Below are positions 1 through 10,514 of a DNA stretch of 64,000 nt, piece after piece (positions within the stretch are counted from its first letter, which is position 1; the number at the start of each line of letters is the position of its first letter). A program made the translations under genes and the position numbers. Under the pieces are notes generated by a model that was not told the DNA's origin, did not search any database, and saw nothing but the letters and a program-made list of their open reading frames with translations. This stretch comes from Odobenus rosmarus divergens (taxonomy: Eukaryota > Chordata > Mammalia > Carnivora > Odobenidae), in contig NW_004450459.1 of NCBI RefSeq assembly GCF_000321225.1, positions 1,788,744 to 1,852,743 of the forward strand. The letters run 5' to 3'.

Positions 1-999
1 TTAAAAGCTTAGCAAACTATTTTGAATGGACTGAGTACTCAAATTTATGACATGTAAATTCATACAGAAAAAATGATTGCTAGAAATATAATTCTGCTCT
101 GAACTACAAGAGCACCCTTATGTCTTGATATCAACAATGATCACAATAATTATGGGTGTCTTCACATTTCAATTCCTGGGGTTACTCTGTGATGAGTTTC
201 CCCTATTCACTCCATTGTACAGATCAAGAAACTGAGACGCAAAGAGATGAAGTAATTTACCCCAAATCACAAATCCAGTAATTTGGAGAATTGGTATTCC
301 TAGGCAGCTGTATTTTACTCTGTGTTTTACTCTATGTTCTTAATTACTTCGTTATTCTCTCCCTCCTAAGTAACCAATTCTTTCAGCCAGTCATTGAAAC
401 AGTACTAATGAAGCTAGTTTTCACAAAATACAGACAAAACAATATATGCATTTCTCTCTTTTAACTGGATTTGCCTAGGCATTAGGCATCAACATACTTT
501 CTATTCTTTATTCCATCAACTTTTTATTCCATGAAGGATGCTAATGATTAGTTTAATACTTCCATGAAGCTAAATATTCAATGAATATAATACCTGAAGA
601 TTTAGTTTTATTTTCTCTGGGGCCACAATTTGGAAGGAAAAAAAAAAAACCTTCCATTTATTATTTGGGAATGAAAACATAAGGCTACTTAATACAGATT
701 TTACTTTGATTTTAATGGCACACATTTATCCTTTAGGATGTGATCCATGAAAATGTAAATGAGACACCTTAATTGTGTTTAGCCCTCATTCCCAGCAATA
801 TTTTTCTCTGCAGTGATGGAAAAGAAACAGAATTAATTATCAGAAACACCCAGATAATTATGTTAGAAAGCTGTGAAACAAATGCGCACATTATGTCCCT
901 TGAGAATTTCTATTAGAACATCTTTGCACTAGAAGACACTTATCAACACATTTTTATTTATGTCACTTGAAAATACATATTCTGGGAAGAAGAAATTAC
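1..999 (-). other. CCDC141 intron after exon w15 (partial)
   Basis: AT-rich unique sequence, apart from an old MIR-like stretch near 175-310 (gaaactgagacgcaaagagatg, interrupted). No exon was found. The donor of w15 is at 999-998. Confidence 0.8.
175..310 (-). repeat. MIR-like SINE remnant
   Basis: Contains tgtacagatcaagaaactgag followed by a degraded aag-taa-tttaccccaaatcac core, which resembles the MIR central region in reverse. Divergent and short. Confidence 0.4.
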
Positions 1000-1112
1000 C
1001 TTCAGCTTTTCTTCAAGCTCTGTGAGAGAGACACATAATTCAGTGATAGATTCAAGAACCTCTTTGTGTTTTGCCACTATTTTCTCAGCGTATTTCTGCC
1101 CTTCTTCAAAAC
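1000..1112 (-). CDS. CCDC141: CCDC141 internal exon w15 (last in transcription order here)
   Basis: 113 nt: the last two bases of the split Gly codon, then 37 codons, ending in phase 0. The peptide is (G)[19 protein letters not shown] at its start and ends LTELEEKLK. The acceptor is ctcctccccag|GTTTTG and the donor is CTGAAG|gtaatt. In human the protein continues with a low-complexity linker and a C-terminal Ig-like domain; those exons would lie left of position 1. The longer 107-residue frame here includes intron sequence on both sides and is not a real protein. Confidence 0.96.
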
Positions 1113-1479
1113 CTGGGGAGGAGAAGGGACAAAAAACTATTTTTGAGGTCAAATCCCTAGCAGAAAAAAAAAAAAAAATCCCAGGTATTAATTCACCTCC
1201 CCAGTGTCTGGTGTAAAGGCTGGTAGATAGTAAGTGCTTAATCAATACTTGTTGAGTAGATAAATAAATGAACGAAGGCATTTTTTGAAAAAACAGGTAC
1301 CCCAGAAAAATGGTTACATTTGCTATACCTTGTCACTTTTATGTAACCTAAATCATGTTGCTATGTTAATATTCTTAAAGCACCACTCTAATCAGTCGTT
1401 TCCTGTTCAGAACATTGTCAATTCTTCATTTATGCATTCAGAAATGGTTTCAAGGTGCTTCTCCCAAATGTATATCACC

Positions 1480-1650
1480 GTAGTTCCCTCACATATTTAG
1501 TCTCTGGTCAAAGTGCACCAGCGACTCTTCCCCACAGCCACGGAATATTCTCTCCTGTACCAGAAATGCCCTTCCCTCACTCCCCTACTGTCTACTTCAA
1601 ATACCAGTATCTTTGTGACATGTTCTTAATCTTGCCCATGTAGATTTTAT
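1480..1650 (+). repeat. L2-like LINE remnant
   Basis: A C/T-rich stretch with the cttccctcactcccctactgtctacttc pattern (split here) seen in old L2 3' regions. Weak call from composition and order of motifs. Confidence 0.3.
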
Positions 1651-1707
1651 CTCTCTCTACTGGAATAATAAAAAAATAATATAATAATAAAAATAAATAA
1701 AATAATA

Positions 1708-1922
1708 AAAATAGCTACCATGTAGTGAGTATTTATTATTTGACTATGGCTTTATATGCATTAATGTAATTCTCCTTGGATTCTCTAGGCTCTATTGCAT
1801 TTTACAAATGAGGCAACTGAGGCTCAGAGAGCCTCTTCAGGTTACCCAGACAGTAACTGCAGGAGCAGAGATTTGAAACCGGGATTACAGACCCCCCGGT
1901 TTAAACCAAGCGATATTTCACA
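1708..1922 (-). repeat. MIR SINE
   Basis: Has the MIR core in reverse: acaaatgaggcaactgaggc, then ctcagagagcctcttcagg, then cagtaactgcaggagcagag and gatttgaaacc. About 70-75 percent like the consensus by eye. Confidence 0.7.
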
Positions 1923-1923
1923 T

Positions 1924-2334
1924 TGCTATGGGCTGAATTGTGTCTCCTCCAGAACTCCTGTGTTGAAGCCTCAATCCCCAGGATCTCAGAATGTTACCAC
2001 ATTTGGAGATAAGATCTCTAAAGAGGTGATTAAGTTAAAATGAGGCCATGAGGATGGGGCTCTAATCCAGTAAGACTGGATCCCACCGGTATAAGATGAG
2101 GGAGAGACACCAGGGCGAGCGTGTGCACAGAGGGATGCCCATGTGAAAAGGGAGCAAGAAGGCAGCCAGCTGCCAGCCAGAGAGAAAAGCCTCAGGTGAC
2201 ACCAACCCTGTCAGCACTGTGATCTTGTGATCTTGGACTTCCAGCCTCCAGAACTGTGGGGAAATGAATTTCTCTTGTTTCAGCCACCCAGTCTGTGGTA
2301 TTTTGTGATGTTAACCCTAGTAAATCAATACACA
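1924..2334 (+). mobile_element. MaLR-type LTR (MST/MLT1-like), solo
   Basis: Begins tgctatgggctgaattgtgt and contains the hallmarks of this LTR group in order: atgttgaagcctcaatcccc, acatttggagataagatctc, aggccatgaggatggggctc, gatcttggacttccagcctc, cagaactgtgggg and ccacccagtctgtggtattt, ending near aatcaatacaca. No internal retroviral sequence follows, so it is a solo LTR of a non-infectious ancient element. Confidence 0.7.
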
Positions 2335-2644
2335 CTTTTCATACTTTTCTTACTGCCTTTACTGTATGTAACATGACTTCTAGGCCTAGGCTGTGGATTC
2401 TTGAATGAAGGAACTAAGTTTTATTTGTCTTTATTTCAATCACACCTCCTCATACACAATAGGTACTCAATTTTTTTTGAGATAAATTTATTTGCATGAC
2501 AATTCTGGGTCCAATGATGTTTGGGTGGCATCATCAAGAGTTAATATAATATTCCTAAAGCTTCTTACATACTGCAAATTTTAAAAATTGTGTAGCTTCC
2601 ATACTGAGCAGATGAAGATTCATGACTTTTATTTATTTGTTCAA

Positions 2645-3085
2645 GGTATTCAGTCTATGATTCATTTATTCATCACATATTTGTTAAGCACTTTAGTATG
2701 TATCATGAAGCAGTAAACTAATGGGCAAAATCCCTTCTCCCATGGAGCTTACACTCTGGTGTAAAAGCCAGACAACAAACAAATAACTATACAATCTGTC
2801 AGTTGGTGATAAGGGCCAGGAACACAGACAAAGCAGGATGCAGGATATGCATGAAGGGAGGGGAATTTAACTAGTATCTGGTCTTTGTGAGTACTTACTG
2901 TGTCCTGAAATTGAATAGGCACTCAAAAACAGTGACAAAACATGCTTCCCTTGCCCTCAAGGAGCTTATGGTCACTTGAGAAGATAGATGAACAGGTAAT
3001 TTTCTACAGTGTGGAAAGTACAAAAATAGAGGGAACCACATACAATGCTGTGGAGGCAGAGGGCATTCACAATTTTTTAGTGCAC
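2645..3085 (-). repeat. L2 LINE 3'-region remnants (two adjacent pieces)
   Basis: The first piece has cattcatttattcatcacat, catggagcttacactctggt and tgtcagttggtgataaggg, which are the reverse of the L2 3' end. The second piece near 2880-3085 has a similar tgccctcaaggagcttatgg block. Either two insertions or a duplicated fragment. Confidence 0.55.
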
Positions 3086-3669
3086 TTATAAGTAACTACA
3101 GTAGGAATGAGACATCGTATTCGTTTTCATTAATTTTTCAATCTATATTATTTTTATGTTTCTATCTTTTTCCCTTGGAAAAGCATTAATAATTTATTCT
3201 CAATAATTTAATATTAGGTAGTACAGTATATATGGTTCTACACATTTTTATGGTTACCCATACGTAGCATTTTATGGCACGTGAGAAAATATCCACCTGG
3301 CAGCAATGTGGGCAGCCAGCTGAAGCATTTTGTGCCTCCCATTGCCATCTTCTTTCTGAGCTAGATTTGCCTGGCCACTGGGAACTACCTTTGGTCTACA
3401 GGAATGATATCAGGGGATTCGTGAAACTTATTCTTCAGCACCCCCATGGGCTGTCATCACCCAGACGGTTTCTTAAATGAGGGCTTCTTTAGATAGAAAG
3501 TCTCCTGAGACTGACAAGTGTATTATCTTCCCTGGTCATGGAGAAGAGAAAAGCAGAACCAGAGAGATGACAATTTGAGTTCTCCTGTTTATTCCACAAG
3601 GGAGAGGAAGGCAAGGGAATGGTTCCTTAAATACACTAATCAAACCATCTTGTTTCTTAAATCCACAAA

Positions 3670-3701
3670 CCACACCCCTCATAGAAATATGAGGGGTGTG
3701 G
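3670..3701. repeat. Perfect 14-bp inverted repeat with a 4-nt loop
   Basis: ccacacccctcata, then gaaa, then tatgaggggtgtgg: the arms are exact reverse complements. Read on the plus strand as RNA the loop is GAAA, a GNRA-type tetraloop; on the CCDC141 strand it is TTTC. No known repeat is recognised around it. Confidence 0.9.
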
Positions 3702-4111
3702 ACGTCAATCTTAGTTTAACATCCACTTAAAGTATTATGGGAGTTTTGCATGTTTTTCAAGAAATCACCCTCGTGAAAATGAGATTTTTTTTTTTTTTTT
3801 TTGTCTACATAAACTGAGCATTGTTCTGGTTTTATTACCCTGGGGATGATCAACAGGAATAGGGGAGAAAAGAGAACAGAGACGGAGGGTTTACAGAAGA
3901 TAGTTAAAATCCAAAGGCTTCCTCTCCTGCAGGTAGAAGCTCCTTCCCCTATTCCCTACTGTTTACTTTTATAGATATGGGCTCTTATCTTGAGTCTCTT
4001 GCCTGAATAATTGCCGTAGTGAGGACCCTGAGGGCTTGCCATGCTCTGCTGTCTGGTTCGCTATAGATTTGTTCAACGGCAAATTGCTGGATATTTTAAA
4101 AGAGACCTCAC

Positions 4112-4295
4112 CATATAAGCGCTGAGCCAGGTCACTGATCTCCTGAATCCTTTCTTCTTGCTGAGGCACTGAGGGCACGATATACTTATTGAACTGCTGG
4201 TGGAGAATTTCCACAGCTTCCTTTGTCTTGCACTCTGTGGAATATTTTCCAACTCTTACAACTGTGGCACTTGCATCTTCACACCAAAAGTGACA
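4112..4295 (-). CDS. CCDC141: CCDC141 internal exon w14
   Basis: 184 nt, enters in phase 0 and leaves after one base of a codon. The peptide begins [20 protein letters not shown] and ends [13 protein letters not shown] plus the first base of a Gly codon. The acceptor is cattttaatttag|TGTCAC and the donor is TTATATG|gtgagg. An open frame that runs on to 3969 is intron read-through. The FW(C/Y)ED motif with Trp near the N-terminus looks like the start of a spectrin-type helix. Confidence 0.96.
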
Positions 4296-5672
4296 CTAAA
4301 TTAAAATGGGATAAAGCATAGATTAAAGCGACACCATCCTTCTAAAGTTCTTCATTTTGACCACCGAAGTATCAAATTTCAATTTCCTCAAACTTTATAG
4401 TCACATTAGTTTGAACTTTCTAAGTCATAATAAGAAAAATGTCAAAATATGATCATAGGCTTCTGCACTAGGGTATTAGAGTTAGATAAGAAAATAAAGG
4501 TATGGAAATTCATTTGATTTTCCTGCCTTCTTAGATTTGCCTGAAATAGACTTCCTAAGAACATTGCAGACTTACAAGAACAGGAAATATAAAAAGCATA
4601 TGTCCCGAAAAAGAACTCAAGTATCAGCTAAACGTAAAGAAAAATGCCCAAACATACAAACCCTGCCTAAATAATTGAAATAGTTAACATTACATGGATA
4701 AAGTACTTCCTGATTAACACTCTAATAAAGAAATTCTCTTTTAAGAATGAGATTTAGTTTATGGATTGTAGAAGTATCATCTAAAGAACAGCATTTGACC
4801 TTTTCTTTTTTAATAGAAGGTACTCAACTCATATTTTCAAAGCACAGCGGAGAATTGAGACAGTTTCTCACCAAAAATACTAAATAACTGTGATGGAAGG
4901 AATGTGTCTGACCAAGGCCAGAGCAATTATGATGAGTGAGAAATAGAAACACATGACTCTGTTAGGAGCTGGCTTTAAAAAAGTGCCACAGGGCCACAGC
5001 AAACCTATAGATCAGATATAGAAGAATGATCATCTTCATCTTCCTTAGCGCGGTGTTAAATCTAAAAACGGCTGCATCTGTGGCAAAGAGACATTTTGTA
5101 TCACAGAACAATGGGCCACAAAGAACTTCAAGTGTGGAATTTCTTCAATATGAAATGTGCAAATAACAACTTTAACTTGTCAAATTTCATATAGTTTATG
5201 CATACTCTACCATTTATCCTCTTGACAAAAACAAAATAACACCAATAACAATTTTTGTACCTGAAACATCCCAGTACCACATTTCTTTCTAAACATTTTC
5301 AAATTCCATGAAATAAATAAGTCATTTTGAGTATTTTAAACAGATATCCAGCAGTGAGCATAATTCCATGATGGTTAAAATCTTGAGTTGATGGAGTTAT
5401 GGAGAAACGAGAAACTCTCATATGCTGCTGGTAAGAGTTAATTAGTAAAATCTTTATGAAGAACAACTGGACAATACAATCAAACCTTGTAACATTCATC
5501 CGCTTTGGTCCAGCAATTCTACTTTAAGAAATTATCCTAAGGCAATAATCATGAAAAGGAGGATGATGCATAAATTTAATGACAAAATTAACTGCAGTAG
5601 CATTGTTTTAAATTAGCAGAGCAATTTTTAAAAACATTACATATGGACACCATTACAACGAGAAGAGGATAC
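4296..5672 (-). other. CCDC141 intron between w13 and w14
   Basis: 1.4 kb, AT-rich. An old L1 3' fragment lies near 5360-5620. The rest is unassigned. Confidence 0.85.
5360..5620 (+). repeat. Old L1 (L1M-type) fragment
   Basis: Contains ggtccagcaattctacttta, agaaattatcctaaggcaat and gcagtagcattg, which correspond to the conserved L1 3' block around 'cagcaattccactcctagg' and 'agcagcattattc'. Divergent. Confidence 0.55.
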
Positions 5673-5861
5673 CTCTTCTATCATCTCCTGGAGGTGTTCA
5701 GTCAGGTCCAAATTCACCTTGTAATCTGTCACAACTTTGTCAAACTCATCCACATGTTTTTGCAAATCCTTCATCGCTTCCAAAAGAACATTATTATTTG
5801 GATAATTTAAGAAAGAATCAGAAGTTTTATTCTCAACTTTTTCCATTTTCTTTTTCAAAGC
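5673..5861 (-). CDS. CCDC141: CCDC141 internal exon w13
   Basis: 189 nt, 63 codons, phase 0 at both ends. The peptide begins [20 protein letters not shown] and ends [10 protein letters not shown]. The acceptor is ctttttttgcacag|GCTTTG; the donor is GAAGAG|gtatcc. The segment reads [11 protein letters not shown] where I recall human YP..KVNVLLEVM with two more residues, so a 6-nt in-frame length difference is likely. The rest ([19 protein letters not shown]) is highly conserved. Confidence 0.97.
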
Positions 5862-6608
5862 CTGTGCAAAAAAGAAATAGTCTTAAAAATAAGATTCAAT
5901 TTTTATTTATGAGGCTAGCTGGTGATTACATATTGAGAGAAAAACTTGGGGAAAATTTTTGCAGCTTTCTCCATGATAATATATTAAAATCATAATGATC
6001 ACAAATGTATTTTGGAAAGAATGGGTTTTCTTCCACATAGTTTATTGATCCATCATTAAAATCATATAGAATATTCACTATATACCAGGTCCTATTCCAG
6101 ATTTCGAGAATGATATTATGATTTAAAAAAAGATAATGATCATAAAATAAAATATTTTCTTGTCTTCAGGAAGCTCACTGCCTCCTGGGAAAGATATTCA
6201 AATAATCTAGCTGGTTCATGTGGTAATCAAGGTAGTATAAAGGGTTCTGGGAGCAGTGGAGGAAGTTCCTGACATAAGCATACGTAAGGAAAGGAAACGG
6301 GGCGTATAAAAGGTGTATACGTGCATGTGCGTGTGTGTGTTGTGGGGAACAGTGGAAGCAGAGAGGCTGGGTAGGTTTGGTAGAATCCATTCTAGAGCTG
6401 CCTCAAGAGATAAATTAACTTATACATTTTACATGAGGAACTTAACTGTTACAAACGCGGAAAACTACCTTCTGAATCCCAATACTGCAAAAAAGCCCAA
6501 GGGTTAGGCATCTAGAATTGAAATGCAAACTGATTTTGTAATAATCGTAGTAGTGCATACACGCGCATACACACACACACAGACACACCATCCACACTTT
6601 CTATTTAC
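5862..6608 (-). other. CCDC141 intron between w12 and w13
   Basis: 747 nt. Holds a weak L2-like stretch (about 6050-6260), a short GT run (6328-6340) and a CA run at about 6557-6590. Nothing else was recognised. Confidence 0.85.
6557..6590. repeat. Imperfect CA microsatellite
   Basis: catacacgcgcatacacaca followed by more CA units and two interruptions. It sits about 20 nt past the donor of exon w12. Confidence 0.8.
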
Positions 6609-6749
6609 CTGTATTTTTTCAGCATGCACATCAACTTGTTGAATTTGATATTTAAGAGCCTTCAGGTTCCGAGCTTTTTCGTTTTTCTTAGTGTAATTAA
6701 ACTTTAAATTGTTGAATTTCTTTTTGATATCTTTGAATGACTCTTTGAG
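6609..6749 (-). CDS. CCDC141: CCDC141 internal exon w12
   Basis: 141 nt, 47 codons, phase 0 at both ends. The peptide begins [20 protein letters not shown] and ends [11 protein letters not shown]. The acceptor is tattgaactgcag|CTCAAA and the donor is ATACAG|gtaaat. It is very Lys-rich (13 Lys in 47), a basic segment in an otherwise acidic coiled-coil protein. It is conserved with human almost residue for residue. Confidence 0.96.
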
Positions 6750-6928
6750 CTGCAGTTCAATAAAAGAAAGAGGTGATTTCCTTAAAATGAGGACACTAAT
6801 ATTAACTTCAAAATGTATTCAGTGATTTTTCAATAGAAAACAAGTCTGCTAAGTGAACACATAATGCGAATTTAAACATATCCCTAAAATATAAATATGA
6901 ATTGTTCTTTGTACTTTCTGATGTGTAA

Positions 6929-7101
6929 ATTTTTTAGAGAGGGGAGGGGAAGGGCAGAGGGAGAGGGAGAGAGAGAGAATCCTAAGCAGGTTCCACACCC
7001 AGTGCACAGCCCCATGCAGGGCTCCATCTGATGACCCTGAGATCATGACCTGAGCCAAAATCAAGAGTCGGATGCTTAACAGACAGCCACCCAGGTGCCC
7101 C
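6929..7101 (-). mobile_element. Carnivore tRNA-Lys SINE (CAN-SINE), older copy
   Basis: Reverse orientation: the head is at 7101 (ggggcacctgggtggctgtc on the minus strand), then gatcatgacctgagcc in plus reading and a purine-rich tail. The A-tail is short and the flanking repeats are unclear, which suggests an older insertion. Confidence 0.85.
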
Positions 7102-7168
7102 TTGATTTGTAATTTATAATTAGATTTATAAGTACAGAATATCCTTTGGCTTCCAAACAAGACAGTTT

Positions 7169-7368
7169 ATATTTTTCATTTTTTTAAAAATTTATTTATT
7201 TGAGAGAGAATGAGAGACAGAGAGCATGAGACGGAGGAGGGTCAGAGGGAGAAGCAGACTCCCTGCCGAGCAGGGACCCCGATGAGGGACTCGACTCCGG
7301 GACTCCAGGATCACAACCTGAGCCGAAGGCAGTCAGTCGCTTAACCAACTGACCCACCCAGGCACCCT
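7169..7368 (-). mobile_element. Carnivore tRNA-Lys SINE with 14-bp target duplication
   Basis: A full-length reverse copy from the head (agggtgcctgggtgggtcag on the minus strand) to the tail tttttttaaaaatttatttatt. It is flanked by exact copies of aaacaagacagttt at 7155-7168 and 7369-7382, which set its borders. Confidence 0.92.
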
Positions 7369-8689
7369 AAACAAGACAGTTTTTAACATATCATAGATTT
7401 TCAACAACTCTAATTTTCTTATTTGTATTTATTTGACATTATGTTTCCCATTCATTCTATTCTCTGTGTGCTAGCATTGCCCTAGATCCTTCTGCCTCCT
7501 GAGGCTCTCTTACGGTATCAGCAATGAATCGATTAGGCTCCCATGTGCTGTTCCTGTTGCAGAGGTCAATGAAGGGTTGACCTTCAGACCACCAAGGACA
7601 TTAGTGGGATAAAAGAAGAGACCCAATATGAGAATTAGTAGGAAAAATACTTGCCCAAATCCAGCTAAAAAATTATTTTTCATGAGCAATTTCCAGGAGA
7701 GATTTCCTTCTTAGATATAGGCCACTAACTTCAGATGTCCTTCCAAACCAGAAAGTAAAGTGACAGCGTCACCACTGATGGCGGTGCTAACTTGTGTATA
7801 AACAGAGCATATGGCGATGAACCGAGAGTAGGGCATGCGTTATGACAGCCTAAGAACACCCAGTTCAACTTTACCAGTGAACCAAAGCTCTAAGCAGTCC
7901 AGTCCCATTAAACACACCACTTTCTGTGCCCTTTTCCATATTCAAGAAAGATAAACATATTGATAGGCAACTCTCTCGTTATATTATCAGCAAAGAGAAG
8001 TACAGAGAAAACATAAACCTTCTCAGATTATATGGAAGCATTTAACAGCAAAAAAGGAACAATGTCATGGTTGATAAATTTGAGCTATGATAAGAAAAGT
8101 CAGAAACACATTAAAATTCTTTTCAGTGACAGCAAACAAATTATTTGGAGGGGAACAAAAGCCATGTACATGCTAGATTTTAGACTTGTAATACATAAAA
8201 AGCATATTGGCCCTAAAAAATATTTGCTTTCTCAAAATGCTTATTTCAAATTCTGCATATTGTAGTAACAGAACCTTTACCTTATCTTTAACATTTCTTG
8301 GAGACAATTATCTATAAAGGCCTTAGCAGACTTGCATACATGGAAATTATTATGCTGATGCAATTTTTGCCTCTGACACACCTATACATAATCAGTGTTG
8401 TTTATTTTATATGGTAAATGAAATTGTTGAATGCTAGTTTTAAGCTACCAATTAAGCCAACCACAGAGACCATATTAAACATTTAAACTGATAAATCAGT
8501 AACATTCTCAAGAGATGGTAAGAACTATAGTTTCAAAATTTGAGAACTATTTCTCTATTAGAACTCACACAAGTATTTGAGAAGTCATATTCATTTGGTA
8601 TACTTTTGAAATAACCAATTAATATTTAAATTCTTTGACATTCAGTGTTTTAATATGAACATGTTTGATTTTAGTGGGAAAAGACAAAT

Positions 8690-9020
8690 GGGATTGAGAT
8701 ATAAAGGGACTACATCCGGAGTTATTCACATAAAACTTGGGCAGGAACTCTTATGACTCCCAGTCATAATCTGCAATTGTAGGTATAATAACTACCACAT
8801 CTGAGGAAACCACAGATTCTTGTATTAAAAAACATGTCCCCAATAGAGAGTTATTGTTTCATGGGTACAGAATTTCTGTTTGGGATGAAGAAAAAGTTCT
8901 GGATATGGATAGTGGTAATGGTAGTAGAACAATGTGAATGTACTTAATATCGTTATCGGTACCTGTAAAATGGTTAAGGAGGTAAACTTTATGTTATGTG
9001 CATTTTACTACAATTAAAAA
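8690..9020 (+). repeat. Old L1 3' end (L1M-type)
   Basis: Contains gggatgaagaaaaagttctg, atggatagtggtaatggtag, aacaatgtgaatgtacttaa and gtgcattttactacaattaa, in the order of the L1M 3' UTR, followed by an A-rich tail to about 9065. Confidence 0.65.
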
Positions 9021-10376
9021 TATAATTTTTTAATAAAAATAAACAGAAGAAAAGAAAAAAGAAAAGGGAAATATATGTCTTATCATTAATAAGTATCCAT
9101 TGGAAAATAAAATTTTATATTCTTTTTTCTCTTACTGGAACATGATATATATTACAAACTTCAGTCTAGAGAAAGGAAGAGGGGCTCTGTCGATAATCAC
9201 TGGGTTACGTCTGCTTGTTTAAATGGGAAAGATCAACTTCTATTTGAAAACTATGTGATGAACGGAGAAAGGCTGAGCCTTAACACTGTAATTCTAAACC
9301 ATGAAATTTTAAATCTACTTTGGATCAAAAAATTTAAGGCCGATAAATGATGAGCACAATTTTATTTCTGTGGCTTCAGAATGTATGTACTTCCACTGAA
9401 ATGATTTATAAGATATATATAAGTTCATGGCGCTATGGGTATGTGAAATGGAATCAGCTTCTTTCTGACACAGGAACTCCTTTGACAAAGTTGCTGGCAC
9501 TTTTCTCTTTTGGTCCCGCTAGAAATGCACTTTAAATCTTGTGCCTTTCCCAGCTCGAATTTAGGACTGTTGCAGATACAAGTGGAAGGCAGTATGAAGG
9601 AACTACCTTTAGCAACTAGGTTTTCAGAAAAACCTAACCATGCCTAAATTTCTTACCTGCACATTCCAACATGAAAACTTAACTTCCCATCTAATCCCTA
9701 TATAACTTGTGATCATCTTTTTAAAGGAACTGAGTGCCATGGTTGCTTGGCTATGGAACCATTGTTCCTGTAGCTGTTTCTAACTTTAGCTTGTCAACAA
9801 TGGGGAACGGTGGAAACGGCAAGACAACTGCTCAACTAGAACACGTTAGCAGAAAAAAACACCCAACACTGGGGCAGGATAGTTCACCCTATTCAAAAAA
9901 TTTAAATGTTGTTATAATCCATATTAACAAAGTTTCTAAAAGTCTTTAAAAAACCAGGAGGAATTTTTTTTTTCTAATGAATAACGTGATTTTCCTGTCT
10001 TTCCACTTGTTCAGCTCCTCCATATTTGTTATGGAATCAGCAGACTAAGTTAACAGAGCTATACTTAGGAATAAAATTAAGACTTTAAAATTGTGGTTCT
10101 TTTGGAACCAGCAGAATGAACATCTTCACCATATTTCCCAGGGAGCAGTGAGCTTCACTCAGGGTTAGGAATGAACAAAGCTTCTTTGAGAAGAAGCAGA
10201 AGCAAAACGAGGCTGATGATGACCGGGTTGGACTGCTATTCTTAGTCTTGACTAAGCTGGTTGAGGCTGCTTTGGCATAAGAGTGTATTATTGTGAGTCT
10301 GGTGCTGGCAAAGCCAATTTACATGAGGGACATGGGACATTTTAATACTAAGGAAACCCATAAAAAACAAAAGCCT

Positions 10377-10514
10377 CTCCGGGCACCCGAGTGGCTCAGT
10401 CAGTTAAGCGTCTGACTCTTGATATCAGCTCAGGTCTTGATCTCAGGGTCCTGAGTTCAAGCTCCATGTTGAGCTCCACACTGGGCATGGAGCCTACTAA
10501 AAAAATTAAAAAAG
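10377..10514 (+). mobile_element. Carnivore tRNA-Lys SINE, short copy
   Basis: Head cgggcacccgagtggctcag, then ttgatctcagggtcctgagt, ending in an A-rich tail without the CT-rich region of other copies. A short flanking repeat aaagcct (10370-10376 and 10515-10521) fits a target duplication. It differs from the other copies in its tRNA-body end (catgttgagctccacactgg). Confidence 0.8.

Larger units (their letters stand above)
1113..4111 (-). other. CCDC141 intron between w14 and w15
   Basis: 3.0 kb. From the left it holds an L2-like patch, an AT-rich simple stretch (about 1660-1712), a MIR, a MaLR LTR, L2 remnants to about 3085, a poly-T run at about 3786-3802 and a perfect hairpin at 3670-3701. 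The remaining sequence (3100-3650, 3800-4110) shows nothing I recognise. Confidence 0.85.

Noticed and set aside
958..1281. A 107-residue minus-strand frame
   Set aside because: Only 1000-1112 is exon; the rest is intron read-through on both sides. The AG and GT borders and the phase fit CCDC141.
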